A stretch of 64,000 bases of DNA from Homoserinibacter gongjuensis (GTDB taxonomy: Bacteria; Actinomycetota; Actinomycetes; Actinomycetales; Microbacteriaceae). Below are positions 26,254 through 35,699 of this stretch, piece after piece; position 1 is the first letter of the stretch, and each line of letters begins with the position of its first letter. The DNA lies in assembly GCF_030161875.1 (NCBI RefSeq), contig NZ_BSVA01000001.1, positions 1,798,001 to 1,862,000 on the forward strand, in the 5' to 3' direction. Position numbers and translations under genes: made by a program. The notes under the pieces were generated by a model, which was not told where the DNA came from, ran no database searches, and saw only the letters and a program-made list of their open reading frames with translations.

Positions 26254-26893
26254 GAGGTCGGCGGCGGGAGGAAGCCGTCCTCGAGCCCCCGCTGGTACAG
26301 CTCGACCTTCGTGTTGGCCGGCCTTGCGAGCTGCGCGTATACGGTGCGAATGCGGCGGATGTGATCCGCCACCGTGTTCTCGGTGACGTTCAGCCGCTGC
26401 GCCACCGCCTTGGCGCCGAGGCCCGTCGCGTAGAGCGCGAGCACCTCCCGCTCGCGCGCCGTGAGGGCGCGCTGCGCAAGGCCGGGTCGGAGTCGACGGC
26501 GACGGCCCATTCGGTCGTCGGCACAGGCTCCCCGCGCGCGATGCGTGCGATCACGTCGAGCACCTCGTGGGAGGGCGCCGACTTGCGCACGATGCCGAGC
26601 ACGCCGCTGCGCGACACCTCGCGCACGAGGTAGGGGTTCTCGGCCGAGGTCAGCACCACCACCTCGGCTCCGCGGCCGCGGAGCGCCTCGACGTTGTCGG
26701 CCGGATGCGACCCGTCGCGCAGGTTGAGGTCGAGCACCACCAGATCGGCGCGGACGCCCTGCGCGCGCAACTCGGCCACGGATGCGGCGTGACCGGCGAA
26801 GACGAGCTCGTCGTGCGAACTGATCAGCTCGCCCATCGCGAGCGACACCAGCTCGTGATCGTCGACGACCGCCACCCTGACGGGCTCGGCCAT
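26250..26893 (-). CDS. NarL/FixJ-type response regulator (one frame break)
   Basis: Receiver domain with acidic pair VVDDHELVS, phospho-acceptor aspartate in LVVLDLNLRDG, TS switch in VVLTSAEN and lysine in IVRKSAP; then a LuxR helix-turn-helix (LTAREREVLALYATGLGAKA...LNVTENTVADHI). A base is missing in the linker near 26483-26486 (DPGLAQRALT is expected). Start at 26893 is supported by AAGGGAGG. It is coupled to the histidine kinase (GTGA overlap) and is the obvious candidate regulator of the adjacent secreted-protein block. Confidence 0.85.
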
Positions 26894-27004
26894 GTCATCC
26901 TCCCTTGCGGCGAGGCACCCCCGCCCCATGATACGGAGACGGCGTGCGCGGCTGCGCCACTAGACTCGGAGCACAGGGCGCCGAAGGAAGCGGGTAACGG
27001 GGAA

Positions 27005-27982
27005 GTGTCCGGCATCAAGACCAGCGGTCAGAAGCGTCTCGTGCTCATCTCGGGGCGCGCGCACCCTCAACTCGCCGAGGAGGTGGCGGCGGCCCTCGGC
27101 ACCGAACTCGTCGAGACCGACGCGCGCACCTTCGCCAACGGTGAGATCTATGCCCGGTTCGGGGAGTCGATCCGCGGCACCGACGTCTTCATCATCCAGT
27201 CGCACACCTCGCCCATCAACGAGTGGCTCATGGAGCAGCTCATCATGGTGGATGCCGCCAAGCGCGCCAGCGCCAAGCGCATCACCGTCGTGGCCCCGTT
27301 CTACCCCTACGCGCGGCAAGACAAGAAGGGCCGGGGGCGGGAGCCCATCTCGGCCCGCCTGGTGGCCGACCTGTTCAAGGCGGCCGGTGCCGACCGCATC
27401 ATGAGCGTCGACCTGCACGCCGCACAGATCCAGGGCTTCTTCGACGGCCCGGTCGACCACCTCTTCGCGATGCCCGTGCTGCTCGAGCACTTCCAGGGCC
27501 ACCTCGACCCCTCGACTCTCACGGTCGTCAGCCCCGATATGGGCCGTGTGCGCGTCGCCGACATCTGGAGCGACAAGCTCGGCGCGCCGCTCGCCATCAT
27601 CCACAAGCGCCGCGACCCGCTCGTGCCCAACCAGGTGAGCGTGCACGAGATCATCGGCCCGGTCGAGGGCCGCACCTGCCTCATCGTCGACGACCTCATC
27701 GACACCGGCCGCACGATCGTCAAGGCCGCCGAAGCGCTCAAGGCTCACGGCGCCACGAACGTCGTCGTCGGGGCCACCCACGCGGTGTTCTCCGACCCGG
27801 CCACCGAGATCCTGCAGTCCGAGTTCATCGATCAGGTCGTCGTGACCGATACGCTCCCGCTCGCCGACGACAAGCGGTGGGACCGTCTCACCGTGCTGCC
27901 GATCGCCCCGCTCATCGCGCGCGCGATCCACGAAGTGTTCGACGACGGCTCGGTGACGTCGATGTTCGACGGCGCCGCCTGA
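27005..27982 (+). CDS. prs: Ribose-phosphate pyrophosphokinase (PRPP synthase)
   Basis: 325 residues, intact. It has the ribose-5-phosphate and ATP sites: FYPYARQDKKGRGREPIS, SVDLHAAQIQGFFDGP, and the PRPP loop CLIVDDLIDTGRTIVKA. It makes PRPP for nucleotides, histidine and tryptophan. The GTG at 27005 begins VSGIKTSGQKRLVLISGRAHP. Usually next to glmU in Actinobacteria, here separated from it by the secreted-protein/two-component block. Confidence 0.95.
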   Translation: MSGIKTSGQKRLVLISGRAHPQLAEEVAAALGTELVETDARTFANGEIYARFGESIRGTDVFIIQSHTSPINEWLMEQLIMVDAAKRASAKRITVVAPFYPYARQDKKGRGREPISARLVADLFKAAGADRIMSVDLHAAQIQGFFDGPVDHLFAMPVLLEHFQGHLDPSTLTVVSPDMGRVRVADIWSDKLGAPLAIIHKRRDPLVPNQVSVHEIIGPVEGRTCLIVDDLIDTGRTIVKAAEALKAHGATNVVVGATHAVFSDPATEILQSEFIDQVVVTDTLPLADDKRWDRLTVLPIAPLIARAIHEVFDDGSVTSMFDGAA

Positions 27983-27992
27983 TCCGACCTGC

Positions 27993-28356
27993 TCAGACGT
28001 TGACGCCGGGGTTGAGACGACCTTCACCTCGGGGATGAAGCCGAGGAAGCGCAACTGCACCTCGCGCCCGCCGAAGGCGGTGGCGTAGCAGTACCAACCG
28101 GGGCCCTCGGCGCCGGTGAGCTCGAAGCGCGCCTCGTAGGCGGCATCCGGTGCCGCCGTCGAGCCGACGATCCGGCAGGCGAGCTCGGCGGTGCGGCTCG
28201 CCGTCGTGATGCCGATCAGCACGCCCGGCAGCACGAGCGCGACGATCGCGACCACGACGACGACGCGCTGCATCCGCTGCATGCGCTCGCCGGGAGGCGT
28301 GCGCGCCTCGCCCGGCTCGTAGTCGGCGAGCTCGCGGGGATCTCGTCGTCGCTCAC
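27993..28356 (-). CDS. Small single-pass membrane protein of unknown function (two frame breaks)
   Basis: Corrected length about 121 residues: an acidic and polar N-terminus (SDDEIPRELADYEPGEAR), one helix RVVVVVAIVALVLPGVLIGI, and an extracytoplasmic part with two cysteines (ELACRIVG and GPGWYCYATAFGG). It converges on prs with ten bases between the stops. One G is missing at 28336-28339 (+ strand) and one base near 28016, after which the end reads NPGVNV. Family not recognised. Confidence 0.5.
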
Positions 28357-28390
28357 TGCACCAGTGTCGCACCGCCGTGCGCGAGCCGCC

Positions 28391-28463
28391 CAGCTGGTTG
28401 AGGAGCCGCGCAGCGAGCCACCCAGCTGGTTGAGGAGCCGCGCAGCGGCGTCTCGAAACCACC
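28391..28463. repeat. GGTTGAGGAGC...GTCTCGAAACC intergenic repeat, locus 1
   Basis: Two head-to-tail copies of GGTTGAGGAGCCGCGCAGCG (from 28396 and 28428), the second complete with GTCTCGAAACCACC. The unit recurs at three other gene-free sites in the window (49679, 57563, 62996) and is a REP-like element seen between genes of Microbacteriaceae. Confidence 0.75.
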
Positions 28464-28517
28464 GCCGCGTGCTCGCGGCCCCTTCCCGCCCCTCCTGCGC
28501 CCCGGTAGCGTCGGGTC

Positions 28518-29878
28518 ATGGCGGCTTCAGCGGATGCGCACCTTCGGCAGCAGCTCACGGAGGCGCTCGACGTCGACGTCGCCCTTGTCAACATCACCGG
28601 GCGGGCAACGCTCGAGTCGGCGTACCCGGTGTCGGACCTGGCCGCCGCATCCGTCGCCGCCGCGGGCGCGGCGCTCACGGCGCTCATGGCGTCGGGCGGC
28701 ATCCCGGGGCTTGCAGCCACCGTGCGCCGCGAGCGTGCCGACGCCTGGTTCCGCGCCGGCGTGCGCCCGGTCGGATGGGTGGCACCCCCGCGTGGGACGA
28801 CATCGCGGGCGACTACGAGGCATCCGACGCCTGGATCCGCCTGCATACGAACGCGCAGCACCACCGCAACGCCGCACTGCGGGTGCTCGGCGTCGAGGCG
28901 GAGCGCGGGGTCGTGGCGCGCGCCGTATCGATCTGGAACGCCGATGAGCTCGAGGCGGCCATCGTCGCCGAGGGCGGGTGCGCGGCCCGGATGCGGCGGC
29001 CCGAGGAGTGGCGGCGGCATCCGCAGGGCGAGGCGGTCGGGCAGGAGCCGATCGTGGCGCGCGAGGCCACCGACCCGGATCGTGCCGTGTCGGCCTGGCG
29101 CCCGACCCACGAGCGCCCACTCGCCGGGCTGCGCGTGCTCGACCTCACGCGCGTGCTCGCCGGGCCGGTGTCGACGCGGCTGCTCGCGGGTCTCGGTGCC
29201 CAGGTGCTGCGCATCGACCCGCCCTCGTGGGATGAACCCGCGCTCGCCCCCGAGATGACGCTCGGCAAGCGCACCTCGCGGCTCGACGCCCTCGATCCCG
29301 CCGGGCTCGCCCAGCTGAAGCGTCTGCTCGCCGAGGCCGACGTGGTCGTGCACGGCTATCGCTCCGACGCGCTCGAGCGGATGGGTCTCGGCGAGGAGGT
29401 GCGCCGCGCCACCCGGCCGGGGCTCGTCGACGTGTCGCTCGACGCGTACGGCTTCACCGGCCCGTGGGCCACCCGGCGGGGCTTCGACAGTCTCGTGCAG
29501 ATGTCGGCGGGCATCGCGGATGCCGGCATGCGCGCCGCCGCCGCCGAACGTCCCACGCCGCTCCCCGTGCAGGCCCTCGATCAGGCGACCGGATACCTCA
29601 TGGCTGCCGCCGTGCTCGCGGGGCTGCGTGATCGTCTCGACCACGGCACCGGGTCGACGGCACGCCTGTCGCTCGCCCGCACGGCGGCGCTGCTCGAAGA
29701 CGCCCGCGGCCTGCCGCGGGCGACCCCGACGGCCGTCGAGGAGCCCGACGACGGCGAGCTGCTGCAGACGGAGTGGGGTCCGGTACGGGTGCTGCCGGCA
29801 CCGCTGGAGGTGCCGGGCGTGCGCATCGGGTGGGAGCGGGCGCCGCGAACGTTCGGCAGCGACAACCCCACCTGGTGA
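28518..29878 (+). CDS. CaiB/BaiF CoA-transferase family protein (one frame break)
   Basis: Corrected length about 453 residues. The C-terminal two thirds match class III CoA-transferases: GLRVLDLTRVLAGPVSTRLLAGLGAQVLRIDPP, VVVHGYRSDALERMGLG, VDVSLDAYGFTGPW. The N-terminal 190 residues (ASVAAAGAALTALMASGG...WRRHP) are the extra region of the type seen in two-domain members. A C is missing at 28785-28789, after which the reading becomes APPAWDDIAGDY. The usual catalytic aspartate region near residue 170 of the family is not clear, so activity is uncertain. Confidence 0.75.
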
Positions 29879-29881
29879 GCC

Positions 29882-30640
29882 TCAGCGCCCGAGCCAGCCC
29901 CCGTCGACCGGCAGCACGATCCCCGAGACGTAGTCCGATGCGGCCGAGGCCAGGAACACCGTGGCCCCTGCCAGGTCGCCGCCGACACCCCACCGGCCGG
30001 CGGGGATCCGCTCGAGGATCGCCTGCGAACGGGCCGGGTCCTCACGCAGCGCCTGCGTGTTGTCGGTGGCGATGTAGCCGGGGGCGATCGCGTTGACGTT
30101 GACCCCGCGCGCCGCCCACTCGTTGGCGAGGGCCTTCGTGAGCCCGGCGATGCCGGACTTCGCCGCGGTGTAGCCGGGCACGTTGATTCCGCCTTGGAAG
30201 CTCAAGAGCGACGCCGTGAAGATGATCTTGCCGTGACCCCGCTGCAGCATCGTGCGGCCGAGCGCCTGGGCGAGCACGAACTGGCTCGACAGGTTCACCT
30301 GGATCACGCGGTCCCACGACGCCAGCGGATGCTCCGCGGCGGGGGCGCGCTCGATCGTGCCGGCGTTGTTGACGAGGATGTCGACCTGCCGCGCGGCGAG
30401 ACGTTCACCGAGGGCGACTACGGCATCCGGATCGGCGAAGTCGCACGCGATGCCCTCGAAGTTGCGCCCAGTGGAGGTGACGGCCTTCTCGATCTCGGAG
30501 CCGTGCGACTCGAGCGAGGCGCTCACGCCGATGATGTCGGCCCCCGCCTCGGCGAGGGCGGTCGCCATCGCGAAGCCGATGCCTCGACGTGCACCGGTGA
30601 CGACGGCCGTGCGGCCGCTCAGGTCGAAGAGCTCGTTCAT
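29882..30640 (-). CDS. SDR-family dehydrogenase, KduD-like (2-dehydro-3-deoxy-D-gluconate 5-dehydrogenase)
   Basis: 252 residues. Cofactor site VVTGARRGIGFAMA, NNAGTIERAPAAEHP, catalytic S and YxxxK in GYTAAKSGIAGLTKALANEWA, and the end SGIVLPVDGGWLGR are close to KduD. The pattern fits oxidation or reduction of a 3-deoxy-uronic or sugar acid with NAD(H). The start overlaps the stop of the zinc dehydrogenase upstream (ATGA), so both are one operon. Confidence 0.8.
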   Translation of the reverse strand: MNELFDLSGRTAVVTGARRGIGFAMATALAEAGADIIGVSASLESHGSEIEKAVTSTGRNFEGIACDFADPDAVVALGERLAARQVDILVNNAGTIERAPAAEHPLASWDRVIQVNLSSQFVLAQALGRTMLQRGHGKIIFTASLLSFQGGINVPGYTAAKSGIAGLTKALANEWAARGVNVNAIAPGYIATDNTQALREDPARSQAILERIPAGRWGVGGDLAGATVFLASAASDYVSGIVLPVDGGWLGR

Positions 30641-31657
30641 CGCTGCGCCGCTACATCCACGAGGATCTTCATGGCGCGTCCGGTTTCGAGGTCGTCGAAG
30701 GCCGAACGCGTCTCGGACAGCTGCACGATGCGCGTGATGAGCGTCTCCGCGGGGATGTCGCCCCGGTTCAGCAGCTCGACCGCCGTCTCGAAGTCGGCGC
30801 GCTGGTAGACCCGCGCCCCCAGGATCCGCAGCTCGCGCCAGAAGACGCGCTGCAGGTCGAGTTCGCGCGGCGTCGGGTGGATGGCGACCACCACGAGGGT
30901 GCCGCGGACCTTGGCGAGCGAGGTGGCACCGAGCACGGCCGCCGCAGCTCCCGAGACCTCGAACACCACGTCGGCCCCGGCCCGGGAGGTCCACTCCTCG
31001 ACCCAGGCGACCTGGTCGACGGCTCGAGGATCGAGCGTCGTGAAGCCGAGCTGCTCGGCCTGGGCGCGGCGTGCGGGGTCGAGCTCGATCACGACGACCT
31101 CACCCCGAAGGTGCGGGCGACGCTCGCGATGAGCAGGCCGATCGGGCCGCCACCGATCACGACGGCGTGGTCGCCGGGGGCGAGCTCCGAGCGACGCACG
31201 TCGTGCACGGCGACGGCGGTCGGCTCGACGAGGGCCGCATGATCGAGGCGCATGCCCTCGGGCAGGCCGACGAGGGTGGCGACCGGCACGTTCCAGTACG
31301 CCTGGAGCGAGCCGGGGAGTCGATGCCGATGAAGTCCAGGTTCTGACAGATGTGCCCGTTGCCCGCGAGGCACGCAGGGCAGGTGCCGTCGGCGACGAGC
31401 GGCATGACCGTCACACCCTGCCCCACCGACCAGCCCTCGACATCTGCACCGAGGGCGGCGATCGTGCCGCTCATCTCGTGGCCGAAGATCAGCGGGGTGC
31501 TGACGCGCGCGTCCATCGCTCCATGCAGGATGTGCAGATCGGTGCCGCACAACCCCGTGTACGCGACGGCCACCTGCACCTCTCCGGGGCCGGGCGGGGC
31601 TGGGGGCGCTTCGGCGATCTCGATCGCTCTCTCGCCGATGTAGCTCGCTGTCAGCAC
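30637..31657 (-). CDS. Zinc-dependent alcohol dehydrogenase family protein (two frame breaks)
   Basis: Corrected length about 340 residues. Catalytic zinc ligands sit in YTGLCGTDLHILHG and FGHEMSG; the structural zinc loop is DGTCPACLAGNGHIC, with an aspartate where the first cysteine is usual. The Rossmann motif is VVIGGGPIGLLIASVA. It belongs with sorbitol/threonine/galactonate dehydrogenases. Frame breaks: missing G at 31314-31317 and missing C at 31103-31106 (+ strand). GTG start has AAGGAG upstream. Its partner is the KduD-like gene; both diverge from the CoA-transferase operon. Confidence 0.8.
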
Positions 31658-31726
31658 GGAGACTCCTTATAGGTCAGATGAATTGCGGCAGCACCCATTC
31701 TGCACCGCGAGAGGGAAATTGTCGCC

Positions 31727-31772
31727 TTGCACGGCAGACGGGCGTGGTTTACGATGATCAAACGTTTGATCA
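31727..31772 (+). promoter_or_regulatory. Promoter and 18-bp operator before the CoA-transferase operon
   Basis: TTGCAC (31727-31732), 17 bases, TACGAT (31750-31755) form a good promoter. The perfect palindrome TGATCAAACGTTTGATCA at 31755-31772 covers the transcription start region. Its central AACGTT with a CG centre is typical of LacI-family operators; the LacI gene at 34580 ends this operon. Related sites occur at 35653 and 38771. Confidence 0.75.
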
Positions 31773-31800
31773 AGTAGTCGCCTCCGGGAGGGCTTCGCAC

Positions 31801-32982
31801 ATGACCGCCACAAAGGTCCTACCCCTCGAGGGAATCCTCGTGCTCGACTTCAGCCAGTTCCTGGCCGGGCCGGTCGCTGCGCTGCGCCTGGCCGACCTCG
31901 GTGCGCGCGTCATCAAGATCGAACGCCCGGGGGTCGGCGACATCGGTCGAACGCTCGCCTTCGCCGGTCGAACGATCGACGGCGACACCGTCTCGTTCCA
32001 CGCGATGAACCGCAACAAGGAATCGGTGACCGCGGATCTCAAGTCGGCATCCGACCTCGCCTACGTCAAGCAGCTCGTGGCACGGGCCGACGTGATCATC
32101 CAGAATTTCCGCCCGGGGGTCATGGAGCGCATCGGCCTCGACTACGAGGCCGTGCGCGAGCTCAACCCCACGATCGTCTACGCGAGCGCCACGGGCTACG
32201 GCACCGAGGGTCCCTGGCGCGACCGCCCGGGCCAGGATCTGCTCGCGCAGTCGATCTCGGGGCTGCCGTGGCTCAACGGATCTCGCGACGACGGCCCCGT
32301 GCCCGTGGGCCTCTCGATCGCCGACCACCTGCTCAGCTGTCACCTCGCCCAGGGCGTCACCGCGCTGCTCGTGCGGCGCTTCCGCACCGGGGAGGGCGGG
32401 CTGGTCGAGTCGAGCCTGCTCGAATCGGCGCTCGATCTGCAGTTCGAGCTGCTGAGCACGCGCCTCAACGACGACAGCATCCGGGTGCAGCGCGGCGGAG
32501 CGCATTCCGCGCACGCCTTCCTCGCTGCGCCCTACGGCACCTACCCGACCTCCGACGGCTACCTCGCCCTCGCGATGAACCCGATCCCCGTGCTCGGCCG
32601 ACTGCTCGAGCTGCCCGAGCTCGAGCAGCTCACCGACCCCCAGGAGGCCTGGGATCGTCAGGAGGAGATCGAGGCGGTGCTCGCCGAGCGGTTCGCCACC
32701 GGCACGACGCAGTCCTGGCTCGACATCCTCGACGCCGCCGACGTGTGGTGCGCGCCCGTGCTGACCCTCGACGAACTGCTGGACTCCGAGGGCTTCGCGG
32801 CGATCCGGATGACGCAGCAGGTGGAGCGCGGTGGCGTGCGGATCTCGACGACGCGGGGGCCCATCCGCATCGACGGTGAGGTGCTGACCCACCCCAAGGC
32901 GGCGCCGCTGCTGGGTGACGACGACGAGCGCGTGCGTGCGGAGTTCCCGCCCGAGCCGGAGTCGGCGGAGGACCCCTCATGA
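31801..32982 (+). CDS. CaiB/BaiF-type class III CoA-transferase
   Basis: 393 residues, intact. GILVLDFSQFLAGPVAALRLADLGARVIKIERP, then ADVIIQNFRPGVMERIGLDYEAV and ASATGYGTEGPW are standard CaiB/FldA/Frc motifs; the catalytic aspartate should be the one in RPGQDLLAQSISG. It moves CoA between carboxylic acids. It opens an operon with a binding-protein-like gene (4-base overlap), a MaoC-type dehydratase and a LacI regulator. Confidence 0.88.
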   Translation: MTATKVLPLEGILVLDFSQFLAGPVAALRLADLGARVIKIERPGVGDIGRTLAFAGRTIDGDTVSFHAMNRNKESVTADLKSASDLAYVKQLVARADVIIQNFRPGVMERIGLDYEAVRELNPTIVYASATGYGTEGPWRDRPGQDLLAQSISGLPWLNGSRDDGPVPVGLSIADHLLSCHLAQGVTALLVRRFRTGEGGLVESSLLESALDLQFELLSTRLNDDSIRVQRGGAHSAHAFLAAPYGTYPTSDGYLALAMNPIPVLGRLLELPELEQLTDPQEAWDRQEEIEAVLAERFATGTTQSWLDILDAADVWCAPVLTLDELLDSEGFAAIRMTQQVERGGVRISTTRGPIRIDGEVLTHPKAAPLLGDDDERVRAEFPPEPESAEDPS

Positions 32983-34109
32983 CCGTCGTACTGCGCGGCA
33001 TCACCTGGGAGCACGCGCGCGGCTACGGCAGTGTCGTCGCAGCGGCCGAGGCGTACCGCGAGGTGGCGCAGGATGTCGAGGTGCGCTGGGAGTACCGCTC
33101 GCTGCTCGCCTTCGGGGATCAGCCGCTCGACGAGCTCGTCGAGCACTACGACCTGCTCGTGATCGATCACCCGCATATCCCCTTCGCCGCGGAGCGCGGG
33201 CTGCTGCTCCCGCTCGACGGCGCCGGCCACGACGACGAGCTCGCCGTGCTCGCGAGCCAGTCGGTGGGCGTCTCGCACACCTCCTACCGGCACCTCGGTC
33301 GGCAGTGGGGCCTCGCCACGGATGCGGCCGCACAGGTCGCCGCCTGGCGCCCCGATCTGATCGACGCACCCCCGCGCGACTGGGACGAGGTGCTCGAACT
33401 GGCCGGCGAGGGGCGCGTGCTCTGGCCGGCGAAGCCCGTGGACGCCTTCTCGAGTCTCGTCACGATCGCGGCGAGTCATGGCACCGGGCCGATGCGCGAG
33501 CCGGGCCGCTTCCTGCCGCGTGAGGCGGCGCGTGACGCGCTCTCCCTCATGCGGCGTCTCGCGGCGCTCGTGCCGCCCGGCGACCTCACTGCGAACCCGA
33601 TCGAGGTCTCCGATCGACTCGCGAGCGGCGATCGCTACGCATACAGCCCCCTCCTGTTCGGCTACACGAACTACGCGCGCGAGGGCTTCCGCGAGAATCG
33701 GCTGGCCTATGCCGATATCCCGGCAGGCAGCGCGGGCGTCTCGGGCTCGCTGCTGGGCGGCGCCGGGATCGCCGTCTCGGCGCGCACGCGGTATCCGGCC
33801 GAGGCCGTGGCCCATGCCTTCTGGCTCGACTCCGCAGCGGTGCAGGAGGGGGTCTACTTCGACGGCGGCGGCCAACCCGGCAACGCGGTGGCCTGGGAAT
33901 CGGAGCGCACCAACGCTCTCACCCTCGACTTCTTCCGCGGCACCCGGGCCACGCTCGAGGGTGCCTACCTGCGCCCGCGGCATCCCGACTACCCCGAACT
34001 GCAGAACGAGGTCGGCGTGCTCGTCACCGACGCGTTGCGGGGCAAGCTGACCGACGATGAGCTGATCGCTCGCCTCGACGAGGCGACCGCACGACACCTG
34101 GAGAGCTGA
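32979..34109 (+). CDS. Solute-binding-protein-like protein without signal peptide
   Basis: 376 residues resembling type 2 periplasmic sugar-binding proteins ([65 protein letters not shown]). It begins [17 protein letters not shown] with no signal peptide, lipobox or hydrophobic helix, so it should stay in the cytoplasm. It lies between a CoA-transferase and a MaoC-like dehydratase with overlapping or near-overlapping ends. A cytosolic ligand-binding, sensing or chaperone role is inference. Confidence 0.7.
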   Translation: MTVVLRGITWEHARGYGSVVAAAEAYREVAQDVEVRWEYRSLLAFGDQPLDELVEHYDLLVIDHPHIPFAAERGLLLPLDGAGHDDELAVLASQSVGVSHTSYRHLGRQWGLATDAAAQVAAWRPDLIDAPPRDWDEVLELAGEGRVLWPAKPVDAFSSLVTIAASHGTGPMREPGRFLPREAARDALSLMRRLAALVPPGDLTANPIEVSDRLASGDRYAYSPLLFGYTNYAREGFRENRLAYADIPAGSAGVSGSLLGGAGIAVSARTRYPAEAVAHAFWLDSAAVQEGVYFDGGGQPGNAVAWESERTNALTLDFFRGTRATLEGAYLRPRHPDYPELQNEVGVLVTDALRGKLTDDELIARLDEATARHLES

Positions 34110-34111
34110 CC

Positions 34112-34563
34112 ATGGCCACGATCGACCGCTGGTTCGAGGACATCGAGATCGGGGAGCGCCGCACGACGGTGGGCCGCACCATCACCGAGGCCGATATCGT
34201 GCTGCACGCCGGCCAGACTGGCGACTTCTTCCTCATCACATGGATGCCGCCTGGATGGCCACTCAGCCGGCCGGTCAGCGCATCGCGCACGGCACGCTCA
34301 TCCTTTCCGTCGCGGTCGGGATGACCGCGGGCGACATCAACCCGCAGTCGATGAGCTACGGCTACGACCGCATCCGCTTCATCCGTCCGGTTTTCATCGG
34401 CGACACCATCACGGTCACCGCGGAGATCACCGAGAAGGCACCGCATCAGAAGCGCTCCGACGTCGGGCACGTGCACGAGCTCGTCACCGTCGTGAACCAG
34501 CACGGCGAGACGGTCATGGTGCTCACCCACCTCTATCTCGTGAACAGGCGCGCCGAGAACTGA
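34112..34563 (+). CDS. MaoC-like dehydratase (one frame break)
   Basis: Corrected length about 150 residues, hot-dog fold. N-terminal [22 protein letters not shown]; then the hydratase motif with catalytic Asp/His is expected at [14 protein letters not shown], which appears when one C is added at 34231-34232; then [16 protein letters not shown] and a final strand [16 protein letters not shown]. MaoC proteins hydrate or dehydrate enoyl-CoA thioesters, in line with the CoA-transferase two genes upstream. Confidence 0.8.
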
Positions 34564-34579
34564 TCCCTACACTGAGGCC

Positions 34580-35591
34580 ATGGTCACGCTGAGCGACGTC
34601 GCCGCGCGCGCGGGCGTCTCGGTCTCGGCGGTGTCGCGCGTGCTGCGGAATGCGCCGAGCACCCGGGTGAGCGCCGAGACACGGCAACGTATCGAGGATG
34701 CGGCCCGCGAGCTCGGCTACCGCCCCAACTTCGCGGCGCGGGCGCTCAAGTCGTCGCGCACGAACGTCATCGGACTCGTCGTGCCGGTTGTGACGAACGC
34801 GATCTTCGCCGACATCCTCCGCGGCGCGGAGGAGGAGGCGCAGCGGCACGGGTATCTCGTGTTCGTGGCGCGCACCGAGGGGATGATCGACGGCGAGGAG
34901 ACGATCCCGCGCCTCATCGGCGAGGGTCGCGTCGACGGTGTGCTGTTGCAGGTCGGGGATGCGATGCGTCCCGAGGACCTGCACATCTTTCTGGACGGCG
35001 CGCTGCCGCTCGTCGTCATCAACTCCGTGCATCATGGGCACGCCGGTTCGGTCACGCTCGACGACGCCCGCGGGATCCGGATGGCGACGGAGCACCTGAT
35101 CGGCCTCGGCCACACGCGCATCGGCTTCCTCGGCGGGCTGCCGCGCTCCGACTCGGGGCGCCGACGCGAACAGGGCTTCCGCGAAGCGATGGCGGATGCG
35201 GGGCTCGCGATCCCGGACGGCTTCGTCACCCAGCTCGGCTACGAGCCGCGTCAGGGGGCGCGGCGCTCGCGAGTCTCGCGGCACGGGGGAGCGGCCCACC
35301 GCGATCGTCGTCGCGAACGTGAACGCGGCCCACGGGGCGCTACTGGAGGCGCGACGGCTCGGTATCGCCGTGCCGCAAGAGCTCTCGATCGCCGCGATGC
35401 ACGACACCTGGACGGCCGAGAACGCCTGGCCGCCGCTGACCACCGTGCGCATGCCGCTCGTCGAGTTCGGCAGGCAGGCGGTGCGGGATCTGCTCGCGCG
35501 GATCGAGACGGGCGTGCTCGTCGACCGTGTGGTGAGCGACCCGGCTCCCGAGCTCGTCGTGCGCGAGTCGACGGCCCCTCCTGGCCGATAG
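34580..35591 (+). CDS. LacI-family transcriptional regulator (two frame breaks)
   Basis: Corrected length about 337 residues. Helix-turn-helix TLSDVAARAGVSVSAVSRVLR, hinge region FAARALKSSRTNVIGLVVP, then a sugar-binding core ending MPLVEFGRQAVRDLLARIE. A G is missing at each of 35254-35258 and 35285-35289; with both, GAALASLAARGERPTAIVVAN is continuous. It is the last gene of the CoA-transferase operon and a good candidate to bind TGATCAAACGTTTGATCA-type sites at 31755, 35653 and 38771. Confidence 0.85.
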
Positions 35592-35652
35592 ACCTGATCT
35601 TTTCCGGTTGTTTCCGCGTAATCCTGCCGATTTGCGGCACCTGATTCCCGAT

Positions 35653-35670
35653 TGATCTAATGTTTGGGTA
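35653..35670. promoter_or_regulatory. Degenerate operator before the fucose dehydrogenase operon
   Basis: TGATCTAATGTTTGGGTA agrees with the perfect palindrome at 31755-31772 at 13 of 18 positions. It lies 30 bases before the aldo/keto reductase start. Confidence 0.5.
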
Positions 35671-35699
35671 AAGTGACGTCAGTCGTCGAAAGGACCCAG

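Noticed and set aside
26960..29644. An 894-residue open frame on the minus strand
   Set aside because: It is the shadow of prs and the CoA-transferase gene; only the part around 28000-28330 encodes a plausible small membrane protein.
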